Below the pieces are notes generated by a model that saw nothing but the letters and a program-made list of their open reading frames with translations, made no database searches and was not told where the DNA came from. Position numbers and translations under genes: made by a program. From Embleya sp040605455 (GTDB lineage Bacteria > Actinomycetota > Actinomycetes > Streptomycetales > Streptomycetaceae), in assembly GCF_040605455.1 (NCBI RefSeq), contig NZ_JBEXCV010000275.1, forward strand, positions 1-6,344: 6,344 nt of DNA, written 5' to 3'. Positions 4,585 through 6,344 of this stretch are shown here, in pieces (the stretch's first letter is position 1; every line of letters starts with the position of its first letter).

Positions 4585-5845
4585 AGGAACGCACGTGACC
4601 GTCACCGGTGACCACGTACTTCGTGCTGGTCAGCTCGGGCAGACCCATCGGCCCGCGCGCGTGCAGCTTCTGCGTGGAGATGCCGATCTCCGCGCCGAAG
4701 CCGAACTGGCCGCCGTCGGTGAACCGGGTCGACGCGTTGACCATGACGGCGGTCGAGTCCACCAGGCTGACGAACTCGCGGGCCGCGGCCTGCGACGTGG
4801 TCACGATCGCCTCGGTGTGGCCGGAGCTGTGCCGACGGATGTGCGCGACCGCGTCGTGCAGCGAGGGCACCACGGCGGCGGCGATGTCGTAGGAGAGGTA
4901 CTCGGTGTCCCAGTCGGCGTCCGTGGCGGGCACCACGTCGGCCGAGAACGCCTGCACGGCGGCGTCGCCGTGCACGGTGACGCCCGCGTCCTTCAGGGCG
5001 GCCAGCGCGAGCGGCACGAAGGCGTCCGCCACGTCCCGGTGCACCAGCAGCGTCTCGGCCGAGTTGCACACGCTGACCCGATGCGCCTTGGAGTTGACCA
5101 GGATGTTCACCGCCATCTCCAGGTCGGTCCGCGCATCGACGTAGACGTGGCAGTTGCCGACGCCGGTCTCGATCACCGGCACCGTCGAGCCCTCGACCAC
5201 GGTACGGATCAGGCCGGCACCGCCGCGCGGGATCAGCACGTCCACCAGGCCGCGCGCGGTCATCAGCTCCTTCACCGAGTCGTGCGTCTCGCCCGGCACC
5301 AGCTGGATCGCGTCGGCGGGCAGGCCGGCCGCGAGGATCGCGTCGCGCATCACCGCGACGATCGCGGTGTTCGAGCGGTAGGCGGACGAGGAACCGCGCA
5401 GCAGCACCGCGTTGCCCGACTTCAGGCACAGCGCGGCGCCGTCCACCGTGACGTTGGGACGGGCCTCGTAGATGATCCCGACCACGCCGAGGGGCACCCG
5501 CACCTGGCGCAGTTCCAGGCCGTTGGGCAGCGTCGAGCCGCGCAACACCTCGCCGACCGGGTCCGGCAGGCCGACCACGTCGCGCACGTCCGAGGCGATC
5601 GCGGCGATCCGCTCGTCGGTCAGGGTCAGCCGGTCGATCATCGCCTCGCCGGTGCCGTTGGCGCGGGCCCGCTCGACGTCCTCGGTGTTGGCGACCACGA
5701 TCTCGGCGGAACGGGCCACCAGCGCGTCGGCGAGCGCGAGCAGCGCGTCGTCCTTGGCTCGGCGGGTCAGTGGCGCGAGGACGGCGGCGGCCTCCCGGGC
5801 GCGACGGGCGGTGTCGAGGACTGCGGAGGCTTCGCTGCTGGTCAT
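4583..5845 (-). CDS. proA: Glutamate-5-semialdehyde dehydrogenase (gamma-glutamyl phosphate reductase)
   Basis: A 420-residue full-length ProA, the NADPH-dependent enzyme that reduces gamma-glutamyl phosphate to glutamate-5-semialdehyde in the second step of proline synthesis in the cytosol. The nucleotide-binding half contains VPLGVVGIIYEARPNV (about 117-132) and LKSGNAVLLRGSS (141-153). The catalytic cysteine is C260 in NSKAHRVSVCNSAETLLVH. The C-terminal family signature AHIRRHSSGHTEAI lies at about 334-347. The length and uninterrupted frame are normal for the family. ATG 5845 is preferred over ATG 5869: homologues begin near MTS, and 5845 has a TAGGCT hexamer seven bases before it, whereas 5869 has no Shine-Dalgarno. 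The usual partner proB (glutamate 5-kinase) is not in the window. The gene is divergent from the acyl-CoA synthetase and precedes the SCO2584-type gene on the same strand. Confidence 0.97.
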   Translation of the reverse strand: MTSSEASAVLDTARRAREAAAVLAPLTRRAKDDALLALADALVARSAEIVVANTEDVERARANGTGEAMIDRLTLTDERIAAIASDVRDVVGLPDPVGEVLRGSTLPNGLELRQVRVPLGVVGIIYEARPNVTVDGAALCLKSGNAVLLRGSSSAYRSNTAIVAVMRDAILAAGLPADAIQLVPGETHDSVKELMTARGLVDVLIPRGGAGLIRTVVEGSTVPVIETGVGNCHVYVDARTDLEMAVNILVNSKAHRVSVCNSAETLLVHRDVADAFVPLALAALKDAGVTVHGDAAVQAFSADVVPATDADWDTEYLSYDIAAAVVPSLHDAVAHIRRHSSGHTEAIVTTSQAAAREFVSLVDSTAVMVNASTRFTDGGQFGFGAEIGISTQKLHARGPMGLPELTSTKYVVTGDGHVRS

Positions 5846-5879
5846 GGGAGCAAGCCTACCTACGCGCATTGGTGATCAA
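5846..5879 (-). promoter_or_regulatory. Candidate leaderless proA promoter
   Basis: On the reverse strand TTGATC (5879-5874) and TAGGCT (5858-5853) resemble -35 and -10 boxes with a 15-bp spacer, shorter than the usual 17-18. Seven bases separate the -10 from ATG 5845, placing the transcription start at or next to the initiation codon. No Shine-Dalgarno with good spacing exists. Confidence 0.45.
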
Positions 5880-5972
5880 CATGAGGATTTCAGCGGTCGA
5901 GACGCTTCCGCCCGGCGGCCGTGCCGGACACAATGACGCCTCAATGTGCTGCACAGAGGCAAGGAGCCATCC
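5880..5972 (+). promoter_or_regulatory. Divergent intergenic region and RBS of the acyl-CoA synthetase gene
   Basis: AAGGAG (5961-5966) is a canonical Shine-Dalgarno 6 nt before GTG 5973 and fixes that start. CACAAT (5928-5933) is a weak -10 candidate without a matching -35. A perfect 5-bp inverted repeat, CCGGC (5912-5916) with GCCGG (5923-5927), lies just before it and could be an operator half-site pair, though the evidence is thin. Confidence 0.5.
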
Positions 5973-6344
5973 GTGACCGCTGTACAGGCCCGCCGGCACG
6001 GCGTCGCCGACCTGCTCGCGCGCACCGCCGCCCGGCTGCCGAACCGGCTCGCGATCGTGGCCGGCGAGCTGCGGCAGACCTTCGCCGAGTTCGACGACGC
6101 GGTCTCGGCCGCGGCCGGCGCGCTCGCCGCGCGCGGCATCGGCAAGGGCGACCGGGTCGTGTTGCTCTCCCGCAATTCGCACGGCTTCGCGGTGGCCTAT
6201 TTCGCGCTGGCCCGGCTCGGCGCGATCTCCGTCCCGGTCAACTTCATGCTCACCGCGCCCGAGGTGGGCTACGTCCTGGAGCACGCGGGCGCCCGCGCCG
6301 TCCTGGCCGGTCCCGAGCTGACCGACACCGCCGACGCCGCGCTG
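5973..6344 (+). CDS. AMP-forming acyl-CoA synthetase, N-terminal part (cut by window end)
   Basis: The first 124 codons of an open frame that runs off the window. The sequence has the N-terminal pattern of the adenylate-forming superfamily, fatty acyl-CoA ligase type. VADLLARTAARLPNRLAIV (residues 11-29) is followed by the TFAEFD element (36-41). The conserved block GIGKGDRVVLLSRNS (55-69), then FALARLGAISVPVN (77-90), matches the stretch that in this family precedes the AMP-binding motifs. Such enzymes activate a carboxylic acid with ATP to an acyl-adenylate and transfer it to CoA. Substrate-determining and catalytic motifs (A3-A10) lie outside the window, so chain length and substrate are not readable. 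The start is GTG with a strong Shine-Dalgarno. Confidence 0.92.
   Translation, partial: MTAVQARRHGVADLLARTAARLPNRLAIVAGELRQTFAEFDDAVSAAAGALAARGIGKGDRVVLLSRNSHGFAVAYFALARLGAISVPVNFMLTAPEVGYVLEHAGARAVLAGPELTDTADAAL

Noticed and set aside
3779..5875. Very long forward open frame (about 698 codons) opposite proA and the SCO2584-type gene
   Set aside because: Its translation is rich in Arg, His and Gly with no domain, and it lies antisense to proA with its clear catalytic motifs. It is a GC-skew artefact.
1..6344. CRISPR array, tRNA or rRNA genes
   Set aside because: No regularly spaced repeats, tRNA-like cloverleaf or rRNA sequence was seen on either strand.

Overview
This is a GC-rich actinobacterial chromosomal segment. 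Codon use is strongly biased to G or C at the third position. The gene set (proA, an SCO2584-type and an SCO2583-type membrane protein, and a facing M48 peptidase) points to Streptomycetaceae or a close relative. I identified families by remembered similarity, not by a search.

Layout, left to right. Bases 1-144 hold palindromic extragenic sequence and the probable promoter of a forward M48 metallopeptidase gene (145-1206). That gene converges, with a 7-nt gap, on a reverse SCO2583-type membrane protein gene (1214-2263). The block 2276-3759 looks like an inserted element. It has 32-bp terminal inverted repeats with 28 matches, and a TTA sits directly outside each end. It contains the last 68 codons of an IS630-type transposase (reverse), a collapsed SAM-dependent methyltransferase pseudogene (forward) and an intact transglutaminase-like gene (2931-3515, reverse). 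After it come the reverse SCO2584-type spore-wall protein gene (3813-4478), reverse proA (4583-5845), a short divergent intergenic region, and the first 124 codons of a forward AMP-forming acyl-CoA synthetase, cut by the window end.

How the genes relate. proA, SCO2584-type and SCO2583-type form a co-directional row. The two membrane proteins share an N-terminal cytoplasmic motif (19 of 26 residues identical) ahead of a single membrane helix. SCO2584 and SCO2583 have been linked to the Streptomyces spore-wall synthesis machinery. ProA catalyses the second step of proline synthesis and seems to be a neighbour rather than a functional partner.

The most notable observations are: (i) the non-autonomous IS630-like element with a transglutaminase passenger, inserted between SCO2584-type and SCO2583-type; (ii) a TAnnnT hexamer 6-7 nt before the start codon of all three reverse-strand housekeeping genes, suggesting leaderless mRNAs; and (iii) the insertion at the edge of one such hexamer, where the duplicated target base triplet keeps the hexamer intact but replaces everything upstream of it.
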